Assembly (NCBI GenBank): GCA_029339505.1
Contig: JAQISU010000166.1
Coordinates: 2,721,001-2,785,000 of the forward strand
Reading direction: 5' to 3'
DNA: 64,000 bases
DNA from: Unio delphinus
Lineage: Eukaryota; Mollusca; Bivalvia; Unionida; Unionidae
Shown here one piece after another: positions 46,987 to 60,260 of the stretch. A program made the position numbers and the translations under genes. The notes below the pieces were generated by a model. That model searched no databases. It was not told where the DNA came from and saw only the letters and a program-made list of their open reading frames with translations. The first letter of the stretch is position 1, and each line of letters starts with the position of its first letter.

Positions 46987-47600
46987 CCAGATGTAAAGGT
47001 AGTGTATCTGCCAAAAATCACAACTGCTATCCTACAGCCAGTGGACCAGGGGGCTATTGCTACATTCAAAGCGTTATATTTGCACACAACTTTTTTCCAA
47101 AACTGTAGCAGCAACAGAAAGATGTGAAGTAACCCTTCATGATTTTTGGAAATCATACAACATTTTACACTGCATACAGAACATTGAATCAGCTTGGGAG
47201 GGAGTGACAGAACAGTGTATGCAAGGCATATGTAAAAAATGCCTAAAACGTTCCGTGAATAATTTTGAAGTGTTTGACAAAGACGATAATATTGATGTCA
47301 TACATAAAAGAAATGTGGAACTTGCCAACATCCTTAATTTAGATGCTGAAGTGGAAGATATTGAAGAATTAGTGGAATATGCCAAGGGAGAGCTAACTAA
47401 CGAAGATTTAAGTTGGAAGCACAGCAACACTTGGAAGAGGAAGAATAGGAAAGATGGAAGAAGTACATAAGAAGTTCACTGTAAAGGGGTTAGCTGGTGT
47501 GTTCTCGAAAGTGAATGCGTCTTTATTAGAGCTAGCGGGTATGGATCCGAATATTGAAGGATTCACTAAAGTTGAACGGCATATGAATGAACTTTTATGA
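46987..47600 (+). pseudogene. Tigger transposase, C-terminal part
   Basis: VVYLPKITTAILQPVDQGAI is the conserved third-acid region of pogo/Tigger DDE transposases. It is followed, after a frameshift near 47100, by an acidic C-terminal region (LHDFWKSYNILHCIQNIE, LDAEVEDIEELVEYAKGEL) and GLAGVFSKVNASL. Confidence 0.8.
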
Positions 47601-48011
47601 TGCTACCGTGAAATTTATGAAGAAAAAAAAGAAACTTACACAGTAGACCATACTGACGAGATTCTTCTTGAAGGCTATAACATGGACCCCTTCCTCTACA
47701 AGTACTTTAATTTCCTCACCGTCATCTCCTTTACCCGGTCCCTCTAGAGCTCCTGATAACCTTGCTGATAACTCCGATGATGACAAAATCATTTTTGGTA
47801 CATCATTTTTATCATTTTTGCTGGATGTATTTTTCTGTTCTGTAATATGTAAGAGTTGCAAATTTAAACAAAGTTATCAAGTTGGAGTTTCCTTTAGACC
47901 TTTTCTTTTCTCAAAATAAAAAAAACGATTAAACTCCTCGCTTATCGACTAGTTCGCTTAACGACCTAGTTGTAGGAACGAAACTTGGTCGTTAAGTGAG
48001 GAGACTCTGTA

Positions 48012-48060
48012 CTGGGTTACAAAAAGAGCGCTACCACTACATGTACATTTGAGATGATCA
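48012..48060. repeat. ~46-bp minisatellite, right remnant
   Basis: TGGGTTACAAAAAGAGCGCT and ACCACTACATGTACATTTGA complete the unit interrupted at 43046. Confidence 0.8.
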
Positions 48061-48948
48061 GCATATCCACAAATAAGGTCAAATGATAGTTTTATAACTT
48101 GACATATTGGACATTTGCAGAAGGTGTCCATAATTATCCCATGCGGTTGTTTATCCTGCTGCTTCAAAACTAATCAACATAGAGCTGAATATGAAACATT
48201 AAAACATTTAATAATGAAGTATATCAATGTTTTCGCTTTTGTTACAACTTATTATGCTTCTGTGTCTGGCAAGAGACACCAAAATGTTTCACCTTTATTT
48301 GATCTCAAAAGCTTAAAAACAGATTTTAGTTTGTAAAATGAGAGTAAACCAAACAAATGGACTATAAACAAATTCATTTTAATTCAGTTTAACATATTTT
48401 GTAGTTAGTAAGTCGGCTTGATATCAAAATTAACAAATAATTTTTTAAAACAATGCTTCTTTTGAATGAAATTTTATGGTATGGTTAAAAATAAGAAAAA
48501 AAATAGCATTTAAAAAAATAAATGGGTTGAAAGGTACCTTATAAAGCATGGAAGTATACAAAAACTGAATCCACAATAATTTTCCTTATGCTTAGAGTAG
48601 TAGTGAAATATTACTCTCTTCATAATAATACTAAAACTGAATCAACAATAAATCCTGACATAAAGATGACACATTTTCCAGAACATTTAATAATCAGGTA
48701 TGTCAATGTTTTCTTTTTATTACAACTTGTTATTTCTTGTGTTTATATCACACTATGCAAGCCACTGAAGTGTGAAACCTTAGGTAATCTCTATAGCTGA
48801 ATTTTGTAATTAAAAAAAAGTAAACCAAAATAAACAAGTTTTCCATTGTTTGGACTGAATTGGTTTGAATCCTTGCTTTATGGTGAATGAAGTTTCTGTC
48901 CATGTTGAATTCAGATTCAGAGATTAAAATATTGTGCATTATACAGGT

Positions 48949-49012
48949 GAAACAGCAAGAGATTATACAGGTGAAACAGCCAGAGATTATACAGGTGAAA
49001 CAACCTGAGGTA
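48949..49012. repeat. Short 24-bp repeat, three copies
   Basis: ATTATACAGGTGAAACAGC plus AAGAG or CAGAG occurs three times in a row. Confidence 0.8.
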
Positions 49013-52000
49013 GTATGCAGAATCAATACCTGAAGCAGTCTGCCATTGAACAAATGAGTTCAACCATCTTAGTGCCATTTAACAAAATTTTTCAGTAGGG
49101 AAATCCAATTCCAGATAGGTTTCATGGAGAAATAAATATTGCATTCTGTTATCCATTGACACTTGAAAATAATGAAAATAATATTTTTACATAATACAAT
49201 ACCACAGAGTTGAGATTTATGACAGCAGTTGCATTACTGTGCAGAATAACATTGATTGCCTGGATGTTTGTTACTGGATTTGAAACATGTCATATTTTGA
49301 TGAATTTATCATCAGGAACATAAACTGCTCCTCATAAACATAACACTTAAGCCTTATAAAAAGAGAGCATGAAAATAAACAAGTAAAAATGTCTTCATAG
49401 GAAACTGAGAGTTGATCACATAATTGGTTGCGTTTGTCTCTGAAGAAGTGAATTTAGTTAACTGGCTAGGGACAATTGGCTTTTGGAGATTTTCCATGCC
49501 CTAACCAGCAAATCTTCATAGTCAGTGTATACCTTACTCCATGTGTCATAAAATATTGAACATTTTCATAAATCTACAGTCCTGGGATTTATAAGTCTTC
49601 AAGCACTCCATTTTAAAACTCTTAACTTTCAGTAAAGGTCAAGACCATACAATTTGAATATGTCACACCAGGTCATTTCATGAATTATTATGCAGTTAGT
49701 TTTGTGTGTTATACATGTAATTATGTTTTAGATATTTTGGTTGAAAGTTTCAAGTCCATTGGTAGTGTCAGTTTTGTCATTGGTAGTACTTAACATTGTT
49801 GAAATTTTACATGTAAATACTTCTGAATAATAGAGAGCTCCAAGGAAGATTATTTGGGGGTGGGGGATTTATGGGTTGTCTTCTGCCAATGAACACTTTA
49901 TTATTATTTTGATTTTTTTTTTAATTTTATTTTTAAAGATCTAAGTGTGACAACTCCAGCTCTTAAACTATGTAAACCAGCGATTTAAGTAAAATTGAAA
50001 AAGAATGTCTTTCTCTAAAGTACAAAAGGAAAATTTAAAAGACACTATTTAGAAATAAATCCCACATACTATTAAATCTTCAATCACAAGTCCACAAATA
50101 TAGAATGTTCTGAATTTTTTCCAATAGCCTTAAATGTTCTTATGTACAGCATCATGAATGTACTGATGTAACAATAGTCTTGAATGTGCTGTTGTGCCAG
50201 TAGTCTTCTTTGTCTTCACAATAATCTGAAAGTAATGTGTCAGTTCAAATCCCGATAAGCACTTTGTAATTCCAATGATAATTTAAATAAATAATTTTGT
50301 CTTGAATTATATTCAAACACAACTAGTAACTCAGATCATAGATTCCCAAAGACTGCTATGAAGCTAAAATGAATAATTATTTACCAAATTAGTTTTTATA
50401 TACAAATTCCACTTTACCTACAATACAATTGATTGTTCTGATGTTCACAAATTTCCTATGTAAAATTCCACCCAAATTGTCAATAAATTTTTCTCCTGAA
50501 TGTTCTGTGCTTGTAAAGATTAGGCATTTAAACACTCGTTTTAGTAAATATCTTTAAAACATGATAAAAGTCAAGTAGGCAAAAACTCTACCCTCAGTCA
50601 TGAACAAAATTGAAACCCACAGTAAAAATTATTATAACAAAATCATTTGTGAACAATTTAAATTAACTTTAGAGCTCATGGCAATAGATGGTTGATGCCT
50701 TTTAGATATTTGTAATCAACTTGCATCTTACATTGTGTAACACCTATGAATTATATGCTAGCCAGATGGCTTATATTTTGTAATTAGTGTGCATGCAGGA
50801 TAACAGACAAAGGATAGTAAAATTACACTGGCTTCAGGACAATTTCCTGTTATTTAACAGCTGTAGCTGCTATTCATTTCACTGTTTGATCAGACCACCA
50901 ATTACTTTGTCATATCTAGCGGTCAAAAACACCTGTCCAAGATGCCATATTTGTGCACATCTGTGCAAGACCTAAATATTTGACTGAGTTTTCATGTTTT
51001 GTACTGTCTGCCAGACTGCATTTTTGCTACGTTTTCGGTTATATTTAACATAAACAACAGAACGTGATCCAATCTAATTTTGCATCACATTCAGGATTTT
51101 CAAAACTTGTCTACTTATTTAATGTTGCCAGTTTTACTTAAATATGAAACGTCATATGAGATGCATTGTTTTTCCATCTGAGTTAAGATTGTTCCTTATA
51201 CAGTAATTGCCAGTTTGAGGTTCAGAATCACTGTCCTGCGATTTTCTCAACCGTATTGAAAACATCCAACTAGTGTTGTGATAGTATGATAATAGATGCC
51301 AAAGATCCAGTCTTACTGACTATAGTGGGAGTATGATAAGAGATGCAAAAATGCAAAAGAACCAGTCTGACTGTAGTGATATTATATGGTCTCATGGGAC
51401 AGTTTATCTGGTGAATTTTCATCTGACAATGACCTATTGCATTAAAACCACAATAACTTTACACTGAACATGCAAATAAAAACAAACTATTGATTTTATG
51501 TAGAAAGCATGCATGTGTGATTTTGACTGAGGCAATCTGGTTAATTCTTTGTGCAACTGATGTCTTTTATACTGAACCAATACTGCCATCAACCCCTCTT
51601 TTTTAAATTTATTTTTGTCAGCAAAGAGCTATTTTGAATATTTTCCTGTGACTTGTTAGCTAAAAGAATCCATATGTGTCTCATACATAATAAAGTTCAC
51701 AAGGACTATAACAAATTAGCATGCTTTTCATCATGCCTCAAACATCTCAGATTTTAGATATTTACCTCTGTGGCAGACATGTATGTATATATAAGTGCGT
51801 AAGACATTTTGGCTGTTTATTTGCAGCCCAAGTTACGCATTTGATATCCAATGCTATTCTAACTGTGACAGGCAGTCACCAAACAAGCCAACCCATTTTT
51901 AAGCCTAACTCTTAAGTAAATCTAAACCATATTATAGATTTAGCTTCTGTGTGAATTTATAAATACTAGGTTCATGCCTTGTACATGCCTTGGCAAAATC

Positions 52001-52661
52001 TGAAACTATCCAGTGAGACCTAACAGATGCAAAAGAACCAGTCTAATTGACTGTAGTGTTCATACGATAAAAGGTGCAAAAGAACCAGTGGTACTGAGAG
52101 TGAACAGCAAGATCATTATATGAAACATATTGTCAATAATTGCTTTTTAACTTGTTTAAACCATAATATCCCAACTTGTATAACAAAAGAGTAAAATTTG
52201 GGATATTGAAGGAAACTAAATTTATTGTACAAATAAATAACTTTAAAAAAAATTCCTTTTATATATTTGCATTCACCCTAAAACTGTATGCCAGTAATTG
52301 AAGTTATCAAAGCAGATATCTGGAAATTATACATGTAGATCAGTGAGATATATAGAAATGTTTACATATAAATAGATCAAACAGTTGGAATGCTGATATA
52401 AAGGAACCATTGTAGAACAGCGATGTCAAAACATGTTTAGCACAGGTATACTGTACATACAAGTACAATAAAAGTATAATTTATTGCTGTATGATAAACT
52501 TTACCATCTGTATGAACTTCTGTTCGAATGCTACTGTTTTTCCATTGTTGAAACTTAAGTTATATATAAAGGTAAACTGTTTGGAAGACATTGACAGGAT
52601 TTATGATTTCTTGTTGTTGAAAATGGTACCTTCCCAAAAGTGTAATATAGCTATGTAACTG

Positions 52662-52662
52662 T

Positions 52663-52696
<34 letters not shown>

Positions 52697-52705
52697 GCAT
52701 ATATG
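52662..52705. repeat. (AC)n(AT)n microsatellite
   Basis: About 14 AC units followed by ATATATGCATATATG. Confidence 0.9.
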
Positions 52706-52809
52706 AAGATTATTTCAACAGTAGAATACTGCTTTTATATGCTAGATCTGTCATGAATATGCACTGATTGATCATTGACAACAAAGGAATAATGGCAAAA
52801 ATATTAATA

Positions 52810-54102
52810 CACCGCTCCTTTGATAACTCGCGCCCTGATAACTTGCGAGCCCGCTTATAACACGATGTTTGGCATGGATCCTGATTTTTCCTCAAAGATA
52901 AAATATATTTAAAAAATCTTTAAAAAATATGCTGAATGTGAAAAAAAATTAAGATAATTGGTAATTTAAACATTTATACATATCTCGTTTATCATCAAAA
53001 ATGGTGATTAATGTCCATAAAGATCGATTCCATATTGTGAAATTTGCAAATTCTAAATAAGATATCACATATTATGTGTGGGTTTATTTGTTGATACACC
53101 ATCATCAATACGCCGTAAATAAACAGTCTGGTGAAATAGCGATCAATGAAAACATCCGGTAAATGCTAACAGATGGCAACAGATAATGAAATAAATAGCA
53201 GTTAAATATTTTGCTGTGTGAAAACCACATTTTAATCCTTTATTTCTGTTTCAATGTAAACATTATAGTTGCAACATATTCTTTTCTACGAAAATATTAA
53301 AAAAGTCAATGAACCGTTACATCAAAACCCACGAGAACATAATTACCTGCCGGCATAGTTTTGATCAACAAACTTGGTGAAGTGTTTGTTGCACTAAAAT
53401 AATCCATTAAAAGAGACCTGTGTTGTTTTATCACTTATGTCTCCTGCATCAAATCAAGCAAGTGATGATTTTGCTCAACAACAGCGAAAACAGGGAGTAA
53501 CAGAAAAAATTAACTGATTTTTTTCAAAAAAGTCTAGTCATTTGTCCGGCGTATCATCAAGTATTATCGTTTTCTAATTTACATTGTTTCAGATTTTTCA
53601 TTTTACTTTTACAGCAGTCAAATATATATACGGTATATGAATCGATCAATCGGCATTGTTTCTTGAAAAGAGAGACGATCTTTTGTATTAAACAAATACG
53701 TCTAATTTGGATCAAACAATAAAACAAGAATGTATCAAGCTCAGCACAAAAATTATTGACGTAATACACAATGTGTAAAGTGGTACACGTGTTAATCAAA
53801 TGGAAACCATGTGGAATTTTTTTTGATAAACTCCTCAATATACGGTAATTTATCCTGAAATTAATGTTACTCTGTGAGGAAAAATTAAACTACATCATTA
53901 TATGAAGAGATATTTATTCGCAGTTAATCACAGCATGATTATAAAGTGAGTATTAAAATCTAAAAAATCTGCCACCCACCCACCCTTTTACCTTTTTATT
54001 GATCCTTTTGTTATTATAGGTCCCTTGATAACTCGCGCCTCACATATATTGCGGTCCGATGTTTTTGGACCCCGATGTGCGTGAGCTATCAAGGGAGTGG
54101 TG
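52810..54102. mobile_element. TA-flanked non-autonomous DNA transposon (pogo/mariner type)
   Basis: 1293 bp. Ends CACCGCTCCTTTGATAACTC (left) and, read inverted from the right, CACCACTCCCTTGATAGCTC; TA on both sides (52808-52809, 54103-54104). Subterminal copies of TTGATAACTCGCGCC occur at both ends (52818 and about 54023). The interior has no transposase. Confidence 0.75.
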
Positions 54103-54639
54103 TACATGAATTAAACATACCAATAATTAAAAGTTGCATAGTCTGGTGAATTTCTTGGTAATATATTCTATTTAATGCTTTGTTGTTGTTTTTTTTCTTC
54201 TTCTTCTTTTTATAAACCTATCATAAAATTCTAAACTGATTATTTTTAAATATTAAAATGTCTGAATGCTGCTCTCCCACCCACCTGTTTTTCTCACTGT
54301 GTTGGCTCAGGGCTAACAGCAGACTGACCAACAGAGAAAGAGAGGGATGAGTAATAATTTAACAATATGGGCAAAAAAGCATAGCTGATTTTTACCTATA
54401 TCATGTAATGATATCTCTGGACCTTTGAATGATCATAACATTAGTCAAATCAAAAAGAAGGGAAAGAATAAGGATAATATTACATTGCACATTATATGTA
54501 GATATCAATAATTACTGTTTATTTTAACATATTTAGTAATAAAATACTAAATTCTAAAATCTATTAACACATACATGTTCATGATATCTCTTCTTAAATA
54601 CTCTAATATTTTCTGCAGATTTTACATGCAGTCAAAGCT

Positions 54640-55860
54640 TGTTCCAGAGAATTGTACCCGAGTATTGGAAGCTCTTTTATATTGCTTTGTTCTTAAGTTT
54701 GGTGCTTGAAGGTTTCCATGTAATATTGATCTCAATTGTTATTGTGGTGAAAAAGCCCTGAAGATACTCTTGTGCAGTTCCATGTAGACATTTATATAAA
54801 AAAATGCCTTGTGAAAATCTATAGTCATATATTGTGAACCATTTGAGTTCTGTAAACAATGCTTTTGAAGGATGATCAATACTAGATGCATCTAAAATTA
54901 TGTGTGCTGCTCATTTCTGAAGTTTATAAATCCTGTCAAGCTCAGATTTACCTCAGTTTCAACATACATTTGAACAATAATCCATTGTTGGAAGAATATA
55001 TGACTTGTAGGATAGATTGCAAGGTCTTTAGGTAAATATTCTTGATTCTGCTGAGTAGGACAATTTTGGATGACATTCTTTTATAAAGCTTATCAATATG
55101 TTCATCCCATTGTAATTATTATATACAGACACACCTACAACCTTTTCATTCTTTGACATTTTCTAATGGTTGATTATTTATTGCATGCGACAGCTTTGAG
55201 TTCCCAGACTTGTGTAGCTATCGTGATTTCCCCCAAATCATACATTTTGTTTTACTTTCATTAATTACCATGCTATTTTGTTGTGCCCAGTTTTAATCTT
55301 GTTTGTGATTTATTATTTATTGGTAGATCATTGAATTAGATAAGGAAGAGGAGTGGGCCCAAAACTGAGCCTTGAAGAAACCTTGAATGAATAATGCAAG
55401 TTTGAGAGCTAATATTGCCCATGCTTACTTGTTGAGACCTTTGGTTTAGGCATGATCTAAACCATTTTAAATAAGGATTATTGAACCTGTAACAGGTCAA
55501 CTTTTGCAGCAGAATTTTATGATCAATAAGATCAAAGAATTTCTTAAGTCAAGGAAAACAATCCCATTCATATGTCCATTATCCATTTCCTTCAGCCAAA
55601 GGTCAATTAGTTTGGTAAGTTCTGTTTGGGATGAGTTTTACTTTTTAAATCTCAATTGCACTTTATGATATAAAAAGAATGTTAAAAAAAATATGTAGAC
55701 CCTAATGGCTACATGCTTTTCAAATAATTTGACAATACAGGCAGAATTGATATTGCTCTATAATTCCATGGATCCTCTTTTTCTCCTAAATTCTTGAGTA
55801 ATCTTGTTATGAATTTAATGATATTAAAAACTCATTTCCATTTTCCTGAGGAAATATTTG
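54640..55860 (-). mobile_element. Antisense LINE, reverse transcriptase region, decayed
   Basis: Minus-strand reading across many stops shows the order of an RT: DPWNYRAISILPVL (about 55770), a GLP-like block around 55370, a NILISFIK/LSYSAESRIFT region and, near the end, YKSYILPTMDYCSNV, KSELDRIYKLQK-AAHIILDA, ALFTELKWFTIYDYR and FLYKCLHGTAQEYLQ. These are CR1/Jockey-group features. Inactive. Confidence 0.75.
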
Positions 55861-57837
55861 CAAAAATTATGTTTTATTAAAGTAAAAAATAAACGTTATT
55901 TTCTCAAGTGCATTTTGAATACTACAAATATATTTATATTTGTGAATATATGCCAGCATGGCAGCCAAATTGAATGTGAAGATATCTAGGCCACATAAAA
56001 AAAAGGAAAACAAAATCTGATTTTAGTAATCTTTCACAAACATATCTTAATGCACTCATATATTCTTTTATAACACCAAATAACATCATAAGATTTTCAG
56101 GAGTTATTTTCTGTTTGAATTGTACACAGTTTATATGATCACCAAATATATTCACACTTAATGAGTCCGTGTATTTTATGTTTGTTGGTCCTTACTGATA
56201 ATTATCTTGCCCGGATGGTAGCATCCCACTTGAAGCTTTCCTGCTGATTATAGATAGCTAGTAAATTGTAGGCATTGTTAACAGTAATTACTTTTATCAG
56301 CAAGCTGCCAGTTATAGTGTAAGCTTATTCATCCCACTTTAGTTTTCTGAGGACAGCTTTTGCAACAATTAGAATACCTATAGCAAATTCATCTACTATA
56401 AGTTACTGGCCATTTTATTTCTGATGAGTATGCGATTTCTTTATTTCTTTTTATCTATTAATTTTATTTCAGAGAATTTTATGCATATACATGTATTATG
56501 GTGTTATTTTGCTATGTATTGGACCAATATTTCGTTCCAGCTGTTTGTGATTTGGAAATTTACCCTCCAGAGTCACAGGATCATGCCCATGAAAATTAAA
56601 ATGTTGGTCACCAACATAATCACGATATACCAAGGTGGTATGTTAAAAAAAATACCATGGTATAACATTTTTCTTGGTACCCAGTTCTTGCACACGCGTG
56701 TACACACAGAGTTGGAAATCTGAAAGAAAAAAATGTGGTCGTCAATGGCTAGTGCAGTTACTTTCAAACACAAACACACACACACATACATACACACGAT
56801 TGCAAATCCCACAGTATGAACTTCCAGACTTATCATTTTCAGTCAGGCAAGTACAGGTTTCCAAAGTTGCTAGTCTGTAACAATGGCTTTTTTTTTGAAA
56901 AAAAAAGGTTGGGCATGCCATAATAGCTTTATTAACATTTATCTGGCCATACATGAATGCTTAATCCTAGTTTGTATATGTTCTGTTAAAGGTTAACTGC
57001 ATATTGGGCAAAGCCAATCAAAACACAAAACAAAAAAAAGCCAGTGAAATTAACATTGTTTTAAACAATTTTGTTTTATTGTGATCATGCCAACCAAGCC
57101 CTGACAAATGACTTATGCCTTGATTTTAATCCAGCAAAAGGTCAGTCCAATTAAGTTAATGAAAGACACTTTGGGGATGGTTTGCATTTAAGACAAGAAA
57201 CAATCAATTTAGGTATTAAAAAGTCCAGATTCATAGTCAGAGTGCCAGGAGAAAGTAAAAAGTTTAGTTCTGTGGCCATGCCTGGACTAAACTTTGTAGA
57301 TTGCTTGCATTTGAGACAAAGAAGACAACCAGTTGATTCCTACTTGAGGTCAAGGTCGAACTCAAAAGATAAAAATGGTTTCCACAAAATAACTTGAGTC
57401 ATATACGGCCAACTATGACCAAACTTTGTGGACAGTTTGTATTTGAAACAGGAAAGGTACCTATTAAGAAATAGGACAGTATGTCTTGGTGAAAGTGGAG
57501 GTGGAGAAGTAACAATATTATGAGGAAGCATTATGGTGTAATTATTTTTTTCAATCTTTTTTGTTATTATTGACCAATACATCAGCATCACACAGTGTCA
57601 TCTGAACAATATACATGCACATGCCTTTGTCTTCAAACTGTGCTAAGCCTCTGTTACATTTCCTGAAAACTATTGAACTGCAGTTATTAATAGGCTTGTA
57701 GGCAGAGGAAGAAAACGGCATATTCATAGCTGTTTATACATGGTATTAATTTTCTCAGTCATTATCACAAATAACTTACCAGAGCTATGAAATTCTATGT
57801 TCTGCACATGATTAAACATGGAGACATTAATTATGAG

Positions 57838-58210
57838 TATGCAGCATTTAAACATATCAGTATACAGCATTTAAAAATGGATTTTAAAATTTAGCATTTA
57901 AATAAACATGGATACCAGTATACAGCATGTAGACATGGATACCTGTATATTGCATTTAAACATGGATTTGGCAGCATTTAAATAAACAAGGACAATTGTT
58001 TGCATCATTTAAACACGGATTTCAAATTTTGGCATTTAAATAAACGTGGATACCAGTATGCAACATTTAAACATAGATATCACTATACAGCATTTAAATA
58101 AACATGGATACCAGTATACATCATTTAAACTAGGATACCAGTATAGAGCAATTAAACATGGATATCAGTATACAGCATTTAAACATGGATATCATTATGC
58201 AGTATTTAAA
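57838..58210. repeat. ~40-bp degenerate minisatellite
   Basis: Recurring GCATTTAAATAAACATGGAT and ACCAGTATACAGCATTTAAAC phrases, with full and shortened units mixed. Confidence 0.8.
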
Positions 58211-58330
58211 GTTCTGATCTGGTGTTTTATGGCACATCAGCACAAATAGGTTTTTTATTTTGAAGAAGTTAGATTGAAGTGCCTTTCCCTAAAACTCACC
58301 ACTTTATCCAGCAAGGACACGTGCGGTTGT

Positions 58331-58486
58331 AGGTTAGAATATGTACCCTTTCAAGTCATTATGACTCTAAAAAGACAAGACAGGTTAGAATATGTATCCT
58401 TTCAAGTCATTATGACTCTAAAAAGACAAGACAGGTTAGAATATGTACCCATTCAAGTCATTATGACTCTAAAAGGACAAGACAGG
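58331..58486. repeat. 51-bp tandem repeat, three copies
   Basis: AGGTTAGAATATGTACCCTT, TCAAGTCATTATGACTCTAA, AAAGACAAGAC at 58331, 58382 and 58433, nearly identical. Seventeen-codon period, hence an open frame. Confidence 0.9.
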
Positions 58487-59703
58487 TTCGTTTAGTGCTT
58501 TATGGTACAGGAACACAGAATAAAGTGCCCTAAACCAGAATACACTCTCTTTTTTTTTAGTAGTCAAACCCTTTCTGGTTTGAATCTGGTGCCTCATCTG
58601 CTGAGATATATAAGGGCCATCTTTGTCTCCTTCTTCTGAACAGTTTAATTGCATTGGAAAGTGTACATCAGACATATTGGGCAGTATATAGTTCGATTGC
58701 AGACCTGTCATTGTTGGCTTAATTGGCACGTCATGTTTTTAAAAAAATAATTTTGTAAGTCAATTTGACAAAATTGACTTGCTTTGCCCTTTCAATGGAA
58801 TGTTGGTAATGATCTAAGCCATACCAGAGAATGTATAATGATAAAACCTCGTCTTTAATGCATGATGTTGATGTCATCTAGGTGCTTGAAATTACATGTT
58901 GTAATGGTCTGAGATCTAGTACCATGTAAATTCCATTGTGGGCTTGTAAATGTGTGTATTGTGTTGAATCCGGAAGACTGAGATCATTTCTGACACATTT
59001 TTCAAACAGATCCATAGCCAAAAATTGTACAGCCCACACTTCTAGAGTTTTGGTAGATAAGAGTACTATTCGATAGAATGTACACTATCACATTTGGATT
59101 AAATCATGATGGACTGGTTTGTAGTACTTGAACTATTCTAATTATCTTGTGACACTTAGGTATCTGGAGAATGCAGGAATTTGTGAAGTCCTTTAAATGA
59201 ATGACATTATGAATTTGTTCAAGTTCTCTTGTTCCATTTCTCAAATTTGTCAACAGCTGAAAATAAAAACAGCAGTTTTAAAGGTCATGATTTGCAATAA
59301 AAATCACAAACTCAAAGTTTAGTGATAACTTTTTTAAAATAATATCAGTTATACATTTGAATAACCATTTTATGAACAAGTCACATTGCAGTCATTATAT
59401 TTCATACATATATATGAACCTGCTATTATTAACTCCTGAACTTGCCACTAACCAGATATTTCTGTTCATGGACCATATTTTCAATGTTATGAATATATAA
59501 TTTGCATTGTCTGTGTATGCTGGTTTTTAAAAAAATGTTTTGTATTATTTCATTATAAGATAGGGTAATGTAACATTGTATGTTGGACTTGAACTTAAAT
59601 CAAGTTCATTTTCTACTTGGCCAGAAGTATTTTTTTAACTAATACGTAGCTAAATATTCTTCATGTGTATGGGGGTTAAATCATTATTATAGAAATCAAG
59701 AAA

Positions 59704-59947
59704 GGGGCCCTGAGTGGTCTAAAACTATATCTGTTATGAATCACTGCCATCTCACCTGTTTGCGTGTGTTTCAAGTCTTAGATTTGGCCATTGTGGGTAT
59801 GTGAGAAATCTTGCCAGTAGCTTCTCGTGGGTCGGTGATTCTTTCTAGGTGTTTTCCCTGTCTTCTTCCTCCACCATTAATACTGGCCGCCATGTATAGC
59901 TTATCGTGTGCTGAAAAATGATGTTAAACCCCACAACAACAACAACA
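59704..59947 (+). mobile_element. SINE of the 13626 family, diverged
   Basis: GGGGCCCTGAGTGGTCTAAA head, ATCACTGCCATCTCACCTGT, a B-box-like GTGTTTCAAGTC, CTTCCTCCACCATTAATACT, and an (AAC)n tail. Same family as the minus-strand copy at 13626-13872. The head is rearranged and no target duplication was seen, so this copy is older. Confidence 0.82.
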
Positions 59948-60069
59948 TAATAGTGAATATATTTTATTTTTGTCTTGATATAATTCTCCTATAAGTATGC
60001 CTGGCCTGCCTGATAAATTCCAAATCTTATATTATAATTTTAGCAAGTAATTATAGCTAAGATTTTATT

Positions 60070-60260
60070 TTGTAAACATTAAGAAGTTTCTAGAAGGTTA
60101 TTTTCCATTAGTTAACATTCTTTGGTTTGTTTGGAAAATGCTGATTGTGACCCGATTTCAAGAAGAATATTATATAATATTGATGCTGGAAAAAATATTC
60201 ATTCATGCTTTAAGAGCTGAGCAAAATCGATTGTATTATTGTTATGTCCGGAAATTCATT
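60070..60260. repeat. Possible LTR-like dispersed repeat, copy 2
   Basis: GTAAACATTAAGA...AAGGTTATTTTCCATTAG...AAAATGCTGATTGTGACC matches 3815-3990 in order and spacing. May be a solo LTR remnant of the Gypsy-like family; unproven. Confidence 0.35.

Larger units (their letters stand above)
43049..48009 (+). mobile_element. Tigger/pogo DNA transposon, decayed and nested
   Basis: 4961 bp flanked by TA (43047-43048 and 48010-48011). The terminal inverted repeat CAGAGTTTCCTCACTTAACG (left) matches CGTTAAGTGAGGAGACTCTG (right) with one mismatch. Coding pieces in order: HTH/CENP-B-like N-terminus, first catalytic block VDETGLYW, DDE block with LLLENAPGH, LPKITTAILQPVDQGAIATF, and a C-terminal region to about 47600. 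It is disrupted by at least two insertions and several stops and frameshifts, so it is inactive. Confidence 0.9.

Noticed and set aside
43049..47600. Domesticated Tigger-derived host gene (CENP-B or Jerky type)
   Set aside because: Multiple stops, frameshifts, a lost catalytic residue and nested insertions; intact TA and inverted ends mark it as a dead transposon.
50787..50975. Short Cys-rich ORF in ELAPOR intron 3
   Set aside because: No signal peptide, no splice context, no recognisable domain.
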